A stretch of 64,000 nucleotides of DNA from Alphaproteobacteria bacterium (GTDB taxonomy: Bacteria; Pseudomonadota; Alphaproteobacteria; Caulobacterales; Caulobacteraceae): the NCBI GenBank assembly GCA_018821435.1, contig JAHJME010000007.1, forward strand, positions 62,001-126,000. The letters run 5' to 3'. A model generated the notes under the pieces. The model had not been told where the DNA came from. It saw only the letters and a program-made list of their open reading frames with translations, and did no database searches. The position numbers and the translations under genes were made by a program. Shown here piece after piece: positions 49,367 to 57,502 of the stretch (position 1 is its first letter; each line of letters opens with the position of its first letter).

Positions 49367-49678
49367 ATGAAACGCCTATTCGCCCTTGCCGTCCTGCTTG
49401 CGACCGCCACGACGCCCGTCGTCGCGGTGGCGCAGGACTATGGTCGCATGGTGCTGATCGAGGGCGGGGGTCAGGATCATGCGCGGCGCCAGGCGCCGCT
49501 TTCGCGCGTTCTGGCCATGCTTGCGTCGCGTTACCCCGGTCGCCACCTCAACAGCACCATGGGCGACGCGGGCGGCAGGCCCGCCTATTACGTCCAGTGG
49601 CAGATGGAGAACGGCCGTGTGGTGGTCTTCGTCGTGGACGCCGAGTCGGGCCAGGTCATCGGTCGCCAGGGCGGCTAG
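49367..49678 (+). CDS. PepSY-domain periplasmic protein, FeuN-like
   Basis: A 103-residue exported protein: signal peptide MKRLFALAVLLATATTPVVAVAQ, then a single PepSY-like domain (LSRVLAMLASRYPGRHLNSTMGD, YYVQWQMENGRVVVFVVDAESGQVI). A PepSY protein directly before a PhoP/PhoQ-like pair is a common arrangement; in Sinorhizobium the small periplasmic FeuN in this place inhibits the FeuQ kinase. The same role is likely here by context. The response regulator starts 32 bp downstream. Confidence 0.85.
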   Translation: MKRLFALAVLLATATTPVVAVAQDYGRMVLIEGGGQDHARRQAPLSRVLAMLASRYPGRHLNSTMGDAGGRPAYYVQWQMENGRVVVFVVDAESGQVIGRQGG

Positions 49679-49710
49679 TTCTTTGAATCAAGAGAAAGAA
49701 GGGACGCGAC

Positions 49711-50403
49711 GTGCGCATCCTGCTTGTTGAAGACGATCCGGACCTGTCGCGTCAGCTGAAGCTGGCGCTGGCCGACGCCGGCTATGCGGTCGACCACGCC
49801 CCCGACGGCGAGGAAGCCCAGTTCCTGGGCGAGACCGAGCCCTATGACGCGGTGATCCTGGACCTGGGCCTGCCCAAGGTTGACGGGGTCTCGGTGCTGG
49901 AGCGTTGGCGGCGCGAGAACATGGCCAGCCCCGTGCTGATCCTGACCGCGCGCGGCGCCTGGAGCGAGAAGGTCGCGGGCTTCGACGCCGGCGCCGACGA
50001 CTATCTGACCAAGCCGTTCCACACCGAGGAGCTGCTGGCCCGTCTGCGCGCCCTGCTGCGCCGCACGGCCGGTCACGCCAGCCCCAGCCTGGCCTGCGGC
50101 GGCCTGCGCCTGGATCCCCGCGCGGCGCGGGCCAGCGTCAACGGCGAGCCGCTCCGGCTCACCTCGCTTGAGTACCGCCTGCTGCACTATCTGATGATGC
50201 ACCAGGGCCGGGTGATCAGCCGCACCGAGCTGGTCGAGCACCTGTACGACCAGGATTTCGACCGCGACTCCAACACCATCGAGGTATTCATCGGCCGCGT
50301 GCGCAAGAAGATCGGCTCGGACCGCATCGAGACCGTCCGCGGGCTGGGCTATCGCCTGATTTGCCCGAGTGACGAGGTCGAGGCGGAGTCGCCAAACACG
50401 TGA
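49711..50403 (+). CDS. feuP: OmpR-family response regulator, FeuP/PhoP-like
   Basis: A 230-residue regulator with a receiver (VEDDPDLSRQ, Asp51 in VILDLGLPK, Thr in ILTARGAW, Lys in LTKPFHTEEL) and a winged helix (LTSLEYRLLHYLMMHQGRVISRTELVEHLY and NTIEVFIGRVRKKIG, then VRGLGYRL). It is the PhoP/FeuP type, whose targets in rhizobia include osmoadaptation and envelope genes. GTG at 49711 with AAGGGA upstream is the start. The stop overlaps the kinase start (GTGA). Confidence 0.88.
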   Translation: MRILLVEDDPDLSRQLKLALADAGYAVDHAPDGEEAQFLGETEPYDAVILDLGLPKVDGVSVLERWRRENMASPVLILTARGAWSEKVAGFDAGADDYLTKPFHTEELLARLRALLRRTAGHASPSLACGGLRLDPRAARASVNGEPLRLTSLEYRLLHYLMMHQGRVISRTELVEHLYDQDFDRDSNTIEVFIGRVRKKIGSDRIETVRGLGYRLICPSDEVEAESPNT

Positions 50404-51791
50404 GACTGCCCGAGGGCCTGACACGTCCCTCGCTCGCCCGCCGGCTGGCGATCCTCGCCGTCGGCTGGAGCTTCGCGGCCTTGGTGATCGCCGCCGTGGT
50501 GCTGGCGCTGCTGTTCCAGCAGGCGGCGCTGCGGCGGTTCGACGCCAATCTGTCGGACCTGATCGACAACCTGATCTCCGGCTCGACCATCGAGGCGGGC
50601 GAGGTGATCGCGCCCGCCCTTACCGACCAGCGGGCGCTCCGGGCCTACTCGGGACGCTACTGGGACATCGCCGAGCCCCTGGCGGCCGGCGGGGTGCGCA
50701 GCCTGGTGCCGTCGCGTTCCCTGTGGGATTCGGCGCTGAAGATCCCCGCCGACCTGCCGACACGGCTGAAGGCCAATCCGCGCAAGCCCATCGCCTTCGA
50801 CGCGCCGGGCGTGCAGCCGGGCGAGCGCCTGCGGGTGGTGGCGCGCTGGACCAGCCTGCCGGGCCGCGACGCGCCCCTGGTGTTCATCGCCGCCGAGGAC
50901 CGCCGACCGATCGACCGCGAGGTCCGCAACTTCTTCACCACCACCGCCATCGCCTTCGCCTTGCTGGGCCTGGGCCTGATCGTCGCCGTCGTGGTCCAGG
51001 TGCGGGTGGGTCTGCAGCCGCTGTTCCGCCTGCGCCACGAGGTGGCCGACGTGCGGCGCGGCAAGGCCGAGCGCCTGCAGGAAGACTATCCCTCGGAGCT
51101 CCGGCCGCTGACCGACGAACTGAACGCCCTGGTGGCCCATAACCAGGAGACCGTGGAGCGCCAGCGCACCCACGTGGGCAACCTGGCCCACGCGCTGAAG
51201 ACCCCGATCTCGGTCATGATCACCGAGGCCAGCCAGCGGCCCGGCCCCCTGGCCGAGGTTGTCACCCGCCAGGCCGAGGTGATGCGCCAGCAGGTGGACC
51301 ACCATCTGCGCCGCGCCCGCGCCGCCGCGCGCAGCCAGGGGCAGGGGGAGCGCACGTCCGTCGCCGAGGTGCTCGACGAGCTGGCCCGGACCCTGGAGCG
51401 GATATTCCGCGACAAGGGGGTCGAGATCGACTGGGACGCCCCCGACGACCTCTGGTTCCTGGGCGAGCGCCAGGACTTCATGGAGATCGCCGGCAACGCC
51501 ATGGAGAACGCCGGCAAGTTCGGCCGCCGCAAGGTGCGCGTGCGCGCCACCGTGGCCGGGCCGGAGCGCATGCGCCTGACGGTCGAGGACGACGGCCCCG
51601 GCCTGCCCCAAGACCAGCGTGAGGAGGTGATCCGCCGCGGGTCCCGCCTGGACGAGAGCGCGCCGGGATCGGGCCTGGGGCTCTCCATCATCGACGAACT
51701 GGCGCGCGCCTATCGCGGCTCGCTGAACCTGGGCGATTCCACTCTGGGGGGACTATTGGTCGCAGTCGATCTGCCGCGTGCGGCGGCCTGA
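50400..51791 (+). CDS. feuQ: sensor histidine kinase, FeuQ/PhoQ-like
   Basis: A 463-residue membrane kinase. Two membrane segments (LARRLAILAVGWSFAALVIAAVVLALLF near residue 15 and IAFALLGLGLIVAVVVQV near 185) flank a periplasmic sensor part. The phospho-acceptor is His264 in VGNLAHALKTPISVM, the NLAHALKTP form shared with PhoQ and FeuQ. The ATPase domain has GNAMENAGKF, DDGPGLP and GSGLGLSI. It overlaps the FeuP-like gene. The PepSY protein upstream probably modulates it. Confidence 0.88.
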   Translation: MRLPEGLTRPSLARRLAILAVGWSFAALVIAAVVLALLFQQAALRRFDANLSDLIDNLISGSTIEAGEVIAPALTDQRALRAYSGRYWDIAEPLAAGGVRSLVPSRSLWDSALKIPADLPTRLKANPRKPIAFDAPGVQPGERLRVVARWTSLPGRDAPLVFIAAEDRRPIDREVRNFFTTTAIAFALLGLGLIVAVVVQVRVGLQPLFRLRHEVADVRRGKAERLQEDYPSELRPLTDELNALVAHNQETVERQRTHVGNLAHALKTPISVMITEASQRPGPLAEVVTRQAEVMRQQVDHHLRRARAAARSQGQGERTSVAEVLDELARTLERIFRDKGVEIDWDAPDDLWFLGERQDFMEIAGNAMENAGKFGRRKVRVRATVAGPERMRLTVEDDGPGLPQDQREEVIRRGSRLDESAPGSGLGLSIIDELARAYRGSLNLGDSTLGGLLVAVDLPRAAA

Positions 51792-51872
51792 AAACCCTAG
51801 ACTTCGTAAAGCCTTAACTAGCCGGAAGCCATGTTTGCTGCCTAACGGCGTTCTGCCGGAGTAGAGAGGCTT

Positions 51873-53246
51873 ATGTCGGCGCTGAACGAGCGCAAGGTCG
51901 CCATCGTGCGTACGCTGGTGGAATCCGCGCCCGACCGGGTGATCGGAAGCTTGCGTCAAGCGCTGGCCGAGACCGCCGACAACAGCGCCCTGGGCGGCGT
52001 CAAGCGGCTGGTCGAGGTGGAGGTCTTCGACCGCAACCTGCGCAACGCCATCCTGCAACCGATCGCCCCGATGTGCGTCGGCGGCGGCGACGATCCGCAC
52101 CGGATGACCTTCCCCTCCCGCGCCTTGGGCCTGATCTGGCGCGGGGTGCGTAACGTCGAGATCGACGCCATCGCCGTGATCCGCGACGCGGCCGAGCACG
52201 ACACGCCCATCCACTTGGTGATCGAAGCCCAGGACAAGATCACCGCGACCGCCGCCGCGGGCCTGCGGGCGCGCGAGACCTCGGAATTCCGCACGGCCGC
52301 CGATTTCGCCGACCGGGCGCGTCCGGGCGCCGCCGAACAGCTGGCCGCTTGCCTCGACATCGCCCCGGTGGTCCGCCGCGCCACCCAACGGCTGCCGGAA
52401 TGGCTGGCCCATCCGGGTGGCGAGACCTCGGCCGGCTCGCGCCTGGCCTACAAGGACGCCGTCACCATCGCCGATGACGCCGGGCCGCGTTTCTTCGAGA
52501 TGCTGGCGGCCCAGATGGCCCATCCCTGGATGGTGCTGCGGGTGATCTCGGCGGTGATGGACAAACCCACCGAGAGCTATCTGGCCGATTCCGAGATGGC
52601 CGCGTTCGGCGAGAGCCTGCTGGCCGATATCGACGAGGCCCTGGTCACCATCGGCGGCCTGAAGCCGGAGTCCGGTCCCGCCGGCGGTCGGGCGGCGGCC
52701 AAGATGGCCGAGCTGGTCGTCCAGCAGGTCATGGAGATCGAGACCTGCATCGACCTGCAGCGCGACCACGGCTGGGGCAAGCGGGTGCACAAGCAGCGCG
52801 CCGGCCTGGCCGCCGCGGTCGAGGCCCGCCTGAAGGAGGCCGAAAAGGCCGCCGCCGAGGCGCTGCCGATGCATGCGGCGCGCAATCAGCGGGTCCGCCG
52901 CCAGGTTCCGCGCCTGAGCGACCCGCCGGAAGACCGTCTGGTCTCCCACGCGCTGACCCTGCTGTCCTTCTCCGACGAGCTGCGCACGACGGCCAACTAC
53001 GGCGGCTTCTCCTCGGCGCGGAACAAGATGGTCGAGAAGGTGGGCGAGTATCTGGACCACTATGTGGACGACGTCGTGGACCTGGTCCGCACGGACGAGG
53101 TGGAGGATCGCGAGATCGCCGCCGCGTTCCTGGGGCATGCCGCGGTCTTCAACCATCTGGTCCGCGGCGAGAAGGCCGGCGAGCTCGTCCGCCGCCGCGC
53201 CCACACCGCCCTGCACCCGGAACAGTCGCACCGCGCCGAAGACTGA
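51873..53246 (+). CDS. uncharacterised conserved helical protein
   Basis: A 457-residue soluble protein of mainly helical prediction, without signal peptide or membrane segment. It starts at ATG 51873 (MSALNERKVAIVRTLVESAPDRVIGSL). Notable segments are FRTAADFADRARPGAAEQLAACLD and a C-terminal FSDELRTTANYGGFSSARNKMVEKVGEYLDHYVDDVVDLV. I do not recognise a family or catalytic motif. It lies between the FeuPQ-like pair and the cytochrome c maturation genes and may be specific to Caulobacterales. A TTAAC half-site is in the gap upstream. Confidence 0.8.
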   Translation: MSALNERKVAIVRTLVESAPDRVIGSLRQALAETADNSALGGVKRLVEVEVFDRNLRNAILQPIAPMCVGGGDDPHRMTFPSRALGLIWRGVRNVEIDAIAVIRDAAEHDTPIHLVIEAQDKITATAAAGLRARETSEFRTAADFADRARPGAAEQLAACLDIAPVVRRATQRLPEWLAHPGGETSAGSRLAYKDAVTIADDAGPRFFEMLAAQMAHPWMVLRVISAVMDKPTESYLADSEMAAFGESLLADIDEALVTIGGLKPESGPAGGRAAAKMAELVVQQVMEIETCIDLQRDHGWGKRVHKQRAGLAAAVEARLKEAEKAAAEALPMHAARNQRVRRQVPRLSDPPEDRLVSHALTLLSFSDELRTTANYGGFSSARNKMVEKVGEYLDHYVDDVVDLVRTDEVEDREIAAAFLGHAAVFNHLVRGEKAGELVRRRAHTALHPEQSHRAED

Positions 53247-53356
53247 CGTCGGTCTGCGTCGCCGTTTGTGGCTGACGCCTCCGCGCTGGGGAACATCTCC
53301 GCGCGGACATCTTTGCGCGCTCGCGCGGTTCGTCGCTTTCGGCTAAACGCGCGGCC

Positions 53357-54439
53357 ATGTTGGTCTTCTGGGCTGTCGTCGGCGTCCTGACCGCCGCCGC
53401 GGCGGGTCTGATCCTGTTCCGCGCCGCCGGCGCATCCGCTCAGGCCCAGGCCGCGGATCCCGCGCCTGTCCTCTATCGCCGACAGCTGTCCGAGATCGAC
53501 GAACTGGCGGAGCGTGGCCTGATGGGCGAGGCCGAGCGCAAGGCCGCCCACGCCGAGGCCGCGCGGCGCCTGCTGGCCGCCACCGACGCGCCGGTCCAGG
53601 CCTGGAACGCCGATCCGAAGGCGCGCCGCCTGGTGCTGCTGGCCGTGGTCGCCGCGCCGGCGGCTGCGCTGGGCCTCTATCTGACGCTGGGCTCGCCTGG
53701 CCTGGGCGACCAGCCGTTCGCGGTCCGCCTGGAGAAATGGCGCAACACCGACCTGGCCTCGCTGAGCGCGCCGGAGATCGCCGCGGTGCTGCGCCAGGCC
53801 ACGGCCGCCCGGCCGAACGAGGCTGAGGGCTTCCGCCTGCTGGGCCTGGCCGAGGGCGCGTCGCAGAACCCCGTCGCCGCCGTCAGCGCCCTTCGCCGCG
53901 CCGCCGCCCTGGCGCCGCAGCGGCCGGACATCTGGCAGATGCTGGGCGAGGCGGAAGTCTATGAGTCGCAGGGCAAGGTCGACGCCGACGCCCAGGCCGC
54001 CTTCGGCCGTCTGCTGGCGCTGGACCCGAAGAACCCGACCGCCCGCTACTTCCTGGCCGAGGCCAAGGGCGACGCCGGCCAGACCGCCGAGGCCAGGGCC
54101 GACCTGACGGCGCTGCTGGCCGACCTGCCCGCCGACGACGCCCAGCGCCGCGCCGCGGTGCAGGCCGCCATCGCCAAGCTTGAGGGCAAGGCCGCGCCGG
54201 TCACGGCCGATCCGCAGCAGCTCACCATGATCCAGGGGATGGTCGCCAGCCTGGCCGCCAAGCTCGAGGCCAACCCGGACGACCCCGCGGGCTGGGTGAA
54301 GCTGGTTCGCGCCTACGCCGTCCTGGGCGATACTGCGAAACGCGACGCCGCCTACGCCACCGCCCGGGCCCGCTACGCCCAGCGCCCGCAGGTGACGCAA
54401 CAGTTGGACGAGGCCGCGCGAGCGGAGCCGATGCGATGA
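53357..54439 (+). CDS. ccmI: cytochrome c maturation protein CcmI (CycH)
   Basis: A 360-residue inner-membrane protein that holds apocytochrome c for haem ligation. The N-terminal part has two membrane segments (LVFWAVVGVLTAAAAGLILF and LVLLAVVAAPAAALGLYLTL) with a leucine-zipper-like cytoplasmic loop between (LYRRQLSEIDELAERGLMGEAERKAA). The C-terminal periplasmic part has TPR repeats. It is the first of ccmI-E-F-H, each overlapping the next by 4 bp. Confidence 0.93.
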   Translation: MLVFWAVVGVLTAAAAGLILFRAAGASAQAQAADPAPVLYRRQLSEIDELAERGLMGEAERKAAHAEAARRLLAATDAPVQAWNADPKARRLVLLAVVAAPAAALGLYLTLGSPGLGDQPFAVRLEKWRNTDLASLSAPEIAAVLRQATAARPNEAEGFRLLGLAEGASQNPVAAVSALRRAAALAPQRPDIWQMLGEAEVYESQGKVDADAQAAFGRLLALDPKNPTARYFLAEAKGDAGQTAEARADLTALLADLPADDAQRRAAVQAAIAKLEGKAAPVTADPQQLTMIQGMVASLAAKLEANPDDPAGWVKLVRAYAVLGDTAKRDAAYATARARYAQRPQVTQQLDEAARAEPMR

Positions 54440-54945
54440 GTTTCCTGCCGAAATCCCGCAAGGCGCGCACGCGCCTGCTCCTGCTGTCGGTGATCGCGCC
54501 CGTGGTGGCGGTGGCCATCGGCCTGACGCTCTGGGGCATGCGCGACTCGATCTCGCTGTTCTACACGCCGTCCCAGGCGGCGGCGGCCAAGCCGGAACCC
54601 GGCCGCGCCATCCAGTTGGGCGGGCTGGTGACCATGGGCTCGGTGGTGAAGCACCCCGACGGCCGCGTGGAATTCACGGTCCAGGACAAGATCTCCGCCG
54701 ACCGCGTCCACTATCAGGGGGACCTGCCGGACCTGTTCCGCGAGGGGCAAGGCATCGTGGCCGAAGGCTCGTACCGCGCCGACGGCGTGTTCGAAGCCAA
54801 GCGCGTGCTGGCCAAGCACGACGAGACCTACATGCCCAAGGAAGTCGCCGACGCGTTGAAGGAACAGGGCGAATGGCGGGGCGAGGGCGCGCCGCCGCCG
54901 AACTATGACGTGAAGCCCTACGGCAAGGCGCAGAGCGGAACATGA
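54436..54945 (+). CDS. ccmE: cytochrome c maturation haem chaperone CcmE (CycJ)
   Basis: A 169-residue periplasmic haem chaperone anchored by one N-terminal segment (LLLLSVIAPVVAVAIGLTLWGM). The beta-barrel part has RAIQLGGLVTMGSV and VHYQGDLPDLFREGQGIVAEG. The haem is held covalently by His128 in VLAKHDETYMP. It hands haem from CcmC to CcmF/H. It overlaps ccmI and ccmF by 4 bp each. Confidence 0.95.
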   Translation: MSFLPKSRKARTRLLLLSVIAPVVAVAIGLTLWGMRDSISLFYTPSQAAAAKPEPGRAIQLGGLVTMGSVVKHPDGRVEFTVQDKISADRVHYQGDLPDLFREGQGIVAEGSYRADGVFEAKRVLAKHDETYMPKEVADALKEQGEWRGEGAPPPNYDVKPYGKAQSGT

Positions 54946-56906
54946 TCGCCGAAGCCGGCGCCTTCGCGCTGATCCTGGCGCTGGCGCTCTCGATCGCCCA
55001 GGTCGCCCTGTCCATTGCCGGCCGCGTCCGCCGGTCCGCGCCGCTGGTCGGGGCGGGCGAGGGCGCGGCGTTGGCCGCGTTCCTGGCGGTGGCCGTGGCG
55101 TTCGCGGCGCTGATGCACGCCTTCATCGTCTCAGACTTCTCGGTGGCCAACGTCGCGCAGAACTCGCACTCTGCGAAGCCGCTGCTCTATCGCGTGGCCG
55201 GGACGTGGGGCAGCCACGAAGGCTCGATGCTGCTCTGGTGCCTGGCGCTGACCGGCTTCGGCGCGGCGGTGGCTGGGCTGGGCCGCGACCTGCCGCGCGG
55301 CCTGCGCGCCATGACCGTGGCGACCCAGGGCCTGCTGGGCACGGTGTTCCTGGCCTACACCGTCTTTGCCTCGAACCCGCTGATGCGCCTGCTGACGCCG
55401 CCGGTCGAAGGGCGCTCGCTCAATCCGCTGCTGCAGGACCCGGCCCTGGCCGTCCACCCGCCGTTCCTCTACGCGGGCTATGTCGGCATGTCGGTGGTCT
55501 TCTCCCTGGCCGTCGCCGCCCTGATCGAGGGCCGGATCGACGCGGCCTGGTCGCGCTGGGTCCGTCCCTGGGCGCTGGCGGCGTGGAGCCTGCTGACCAT
55601 CGGCATCACGCTGGGCGCCTTCTGGGCCTATTACGAACTGGGCTGGGGCGGCTGGTGGTTCTGGGACCCGGTGGAGAACGCCAGCTTCATGCCGTGGCTG
55701 ATCGCCACCGCCCTGCTGCACTCGGCCGTGGTCACCGAGAAGCGCGGCGCGCTGACCGGCTGGACGGTGTTCCTGTCGCTGGCGGCCTTCACGTTCTCGA
55801 TGCTGGGCGCCTTCCTGGTGCGCTCGGGCGTGCTGACCTCGGTCCATGCGTTCGCGGTCGATCCGACGCGAGGCGTGCTGCTGCTGATCATCCTGGGGGT
55901 CACCTCAGGCCTCGGCTTCACCCTGTTCGCCTGGCGCGCGCCGAACCTGACCCAGGGCGGCATGTTCGCGCCGATCAGCCGCGAGAGCGCGCTGGTGATG
56001 AACAACATCCTGCTCGCCGCCTCCACCGCGACGGTGCTGCTGGGCACGCTCTATCCGCTGATCCGCGAGGCGATGACCGGCGAGGCGATCTCGGTCGGCC
56101 CCCCCTACTTCAGCCTGACCTTCACGCCGCTGATGGTGGCGCTGCTGGTGCTGTTGCCGGCTGGGCCGCTGCTGGCCTGGAAGCGCGGCGATGCGCGGGG
56201 CGTCATCCAGCGCCTGTGGGTGGCCCTGCTGATCGCCGCCGGATCCGGCCTGCTGGCCCTGGCCCTGGTCCAGCCCAAGAAGGTGTTCGGCATCCTGGGC
56301 GTGGCGCTGGGCGGCTGGCTGATCGCCGGCGCCGTCACCGAGATCGCCGAGCGCACGCGCGCCTTCCGCGTCTCGGCGCGCGAGACCTGGCGGCGGCTCG
56401 TGGGCCTGCCGCGCGGCGCCTGGGGCATGACCTTCGCGCACCTGGGCTTGGGCGTGTTCGTGCTGGGCGCGGTGTTCGAGACCACCTGGAAGGTCGAGGC
56501 GGCCGAGGCCCTGCCGGTGGGCGGCGGCCTGAACGTCGGCGCCTATCACGTCAGCCTGGACGCGGTGAACCCGATCAGCGGCCCCAACTACGACGCCGAT
56601 CGTGGCCTCATCACGATCACCCGCGCGGGCCAGCCGATCTGCAAGGTCGAGCCCGAGCGGCGGACCTACACCACCGGCGGCCAGACGACCTCGGAGGTCG
56701 GGCTCTGCTATCGCGGCCCCTCGCACATCTACATCGTACTGGGCGAACGGCGGGACGGCGGGACCTATCTGGTGCGCGCCTATTGGAACCCGTGGGCCAG
56801 CCTGATCTTCCTGGGGCCGGTGATCATGGGCCTGGGCGGGCTGATCTCGCTGTCCGACCGCCGGCTGCGGCTGGGCGTGGGCCGGCGCAAGGAACAGGCC
56901 GCGTGA
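54942..56906 (+). CDS. ccmF: cytochrome c haem lyase subunit CcmF (CycK)
   Basis: A 654-residue polytopic inner-membrane protein that, with CcmH and CcmI, attaches haem to apocytochrome c. The tryptophan-rich haem-handling motif is GWGGWWFWDPVENASFMPW near residue 235. Conserved histidines flank it (LLHSAVVTEKRG and others). The length and the number of hydrophobic segments fit. Overlaps ccmE and ccmH by 4 bp. Confidence 0.95.
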   Translation: MIAEAGAFALILALALSIAQVALSIAGRVRRSAPLVGAGEGAALAAFLAVAVAFAALMHAFIVSDFSVANVAQNSHSAKPLLYRVAGTWGSHEGSMLLWCLALTGFGAAVAGLGRDLPRGLRAMTVATQGLLGTVFLAYTVFASNPLMRLLTPPVEGRSLNPLLQDPALAVHPPFLYAGYVGMSVVFSLAVAALIEGRIDAAWSRWVRPWALAAWSLLTIGITLGAFWAYYELGWGGWWFWDPVENASFMPWLIATALLHSAVVTEKRGALTGWTVFLSLAAFTFSMLGAFLVRSGVLTSVHAFAVDPTRGVLLLIILGVTSGLGFTLFAWRAPNLTQGGMFAPISRESALVMNNILLAASTATVLLGTLYPLIREAMTGEAISVGPPYFSLTFTPLMVALLVLLPAGPLLAWKRGDARGVIQRLWVALLIAAGSGLLALALVQPKKVFGILGVALGGWLIAGAVTEIAERTRAFRVSARETWRRLVGLPRGAWGMTFAHLGLGVFVLGAVFETTWKVEAAEALPVGGGLNVGAYHVSLDAVNPISGPNYDADRGLITITRAGQPICKVEPERRTYTTGGQTTSEVGLCYRGPSHIYIVLGERRDGGTYLVRAYWNPWASLIFLGPVIMGLGGLISLSDRRLRLGVGRRKEQAA

Positions 56907-57355
56907 GGCTGCGGCTGCTTCTGGCGGCGCTGGCCGGGTTGGCGTGCCTCGCCGCCGCCTCCGATCCCGCCGAGCGCCTGCCCGATCCGGCGCAGGAGGC
57001 CCAGGCCCGCGAGATTTTCCGCGATGTCCGCTGCCTGGTCTGCCAGAACGAGTCGATCGACGACAGCGAAGCCGATCTGGCCCACGACCTGCGTCAGATC
57101 GTCCGCGAGCAGGTGAAAGCCGGCAAGAGCGCGCCCGAGATCAAGCGCTTCCTCACCGACCGCTACGGTGAGTTCGTGCTGCTGACGCCCCGATTCTCGA
57201 TCGGCAATCTGGCGCTCTGGGGCGTGCCCTTCCTCGTGGTGATCGCCGGTGTCACACTGCTGTTCGTGCGGTTGCGGAACCGATCGCTCGACGTGGAACT
57301 CACACCATTGGAAGCGGAGCGCTTGCGCCGCTTGGACGAAGACGAAACACCCTGA
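56903..57355 (+). CDS. ccmH: cytochrome c maturation protein CcmH (CycL)
   Basis: A 150-residue membrane-anchored thiol protein. The signal peptide is RLRLLLAALAGLACLAAAS; the redox motif is RCLVCQNES (Cys44 and Cys47), used to reduce apocytochrome c; and a C-terminal membrane segment follows (LALWGVPFLVVIAGVTLLFV). GTG at 56903 overlaps the ccmF stop. A ccmG (dsbE) gene is not between ccmF and ccmH; it must be elsewhere, probably with ccmABCD. Confidence 0.95.
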   Translation: MRLRLLLAALAGLACLAAASDPAERLPDPAQEAQAREIFRDVRCLVCQNESIDDSEADLAHDLRQIVREQVKAGKSAPEIKRFLTDRYGEFVLLTPRFSIGNLALWGVPFLVVIAGVTLLFVRLRNRSLDVELTPLEAERLRRLDEDETP

Positions 57356-57502
57356 CACGATCCCGCCCAATATTGGACGTGAAGCGGCGCTTAGGGTGAC
57401 CTAAACGTAACTTGAAGGGACGTTGCACTTCCGTGCATCCGACCTAGGTTGTTTGAGTGCGCACCACCTCCCCGATAGGTCGCGCCAGGGAAACGAAGGC
57501 TG

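Noticed and set aside
57424..57437. TGCAC-TTCC-GTGCA as a terminator after ccmH
   Set aside because: The stem is only 5 bp with no T-run; too weak to call.
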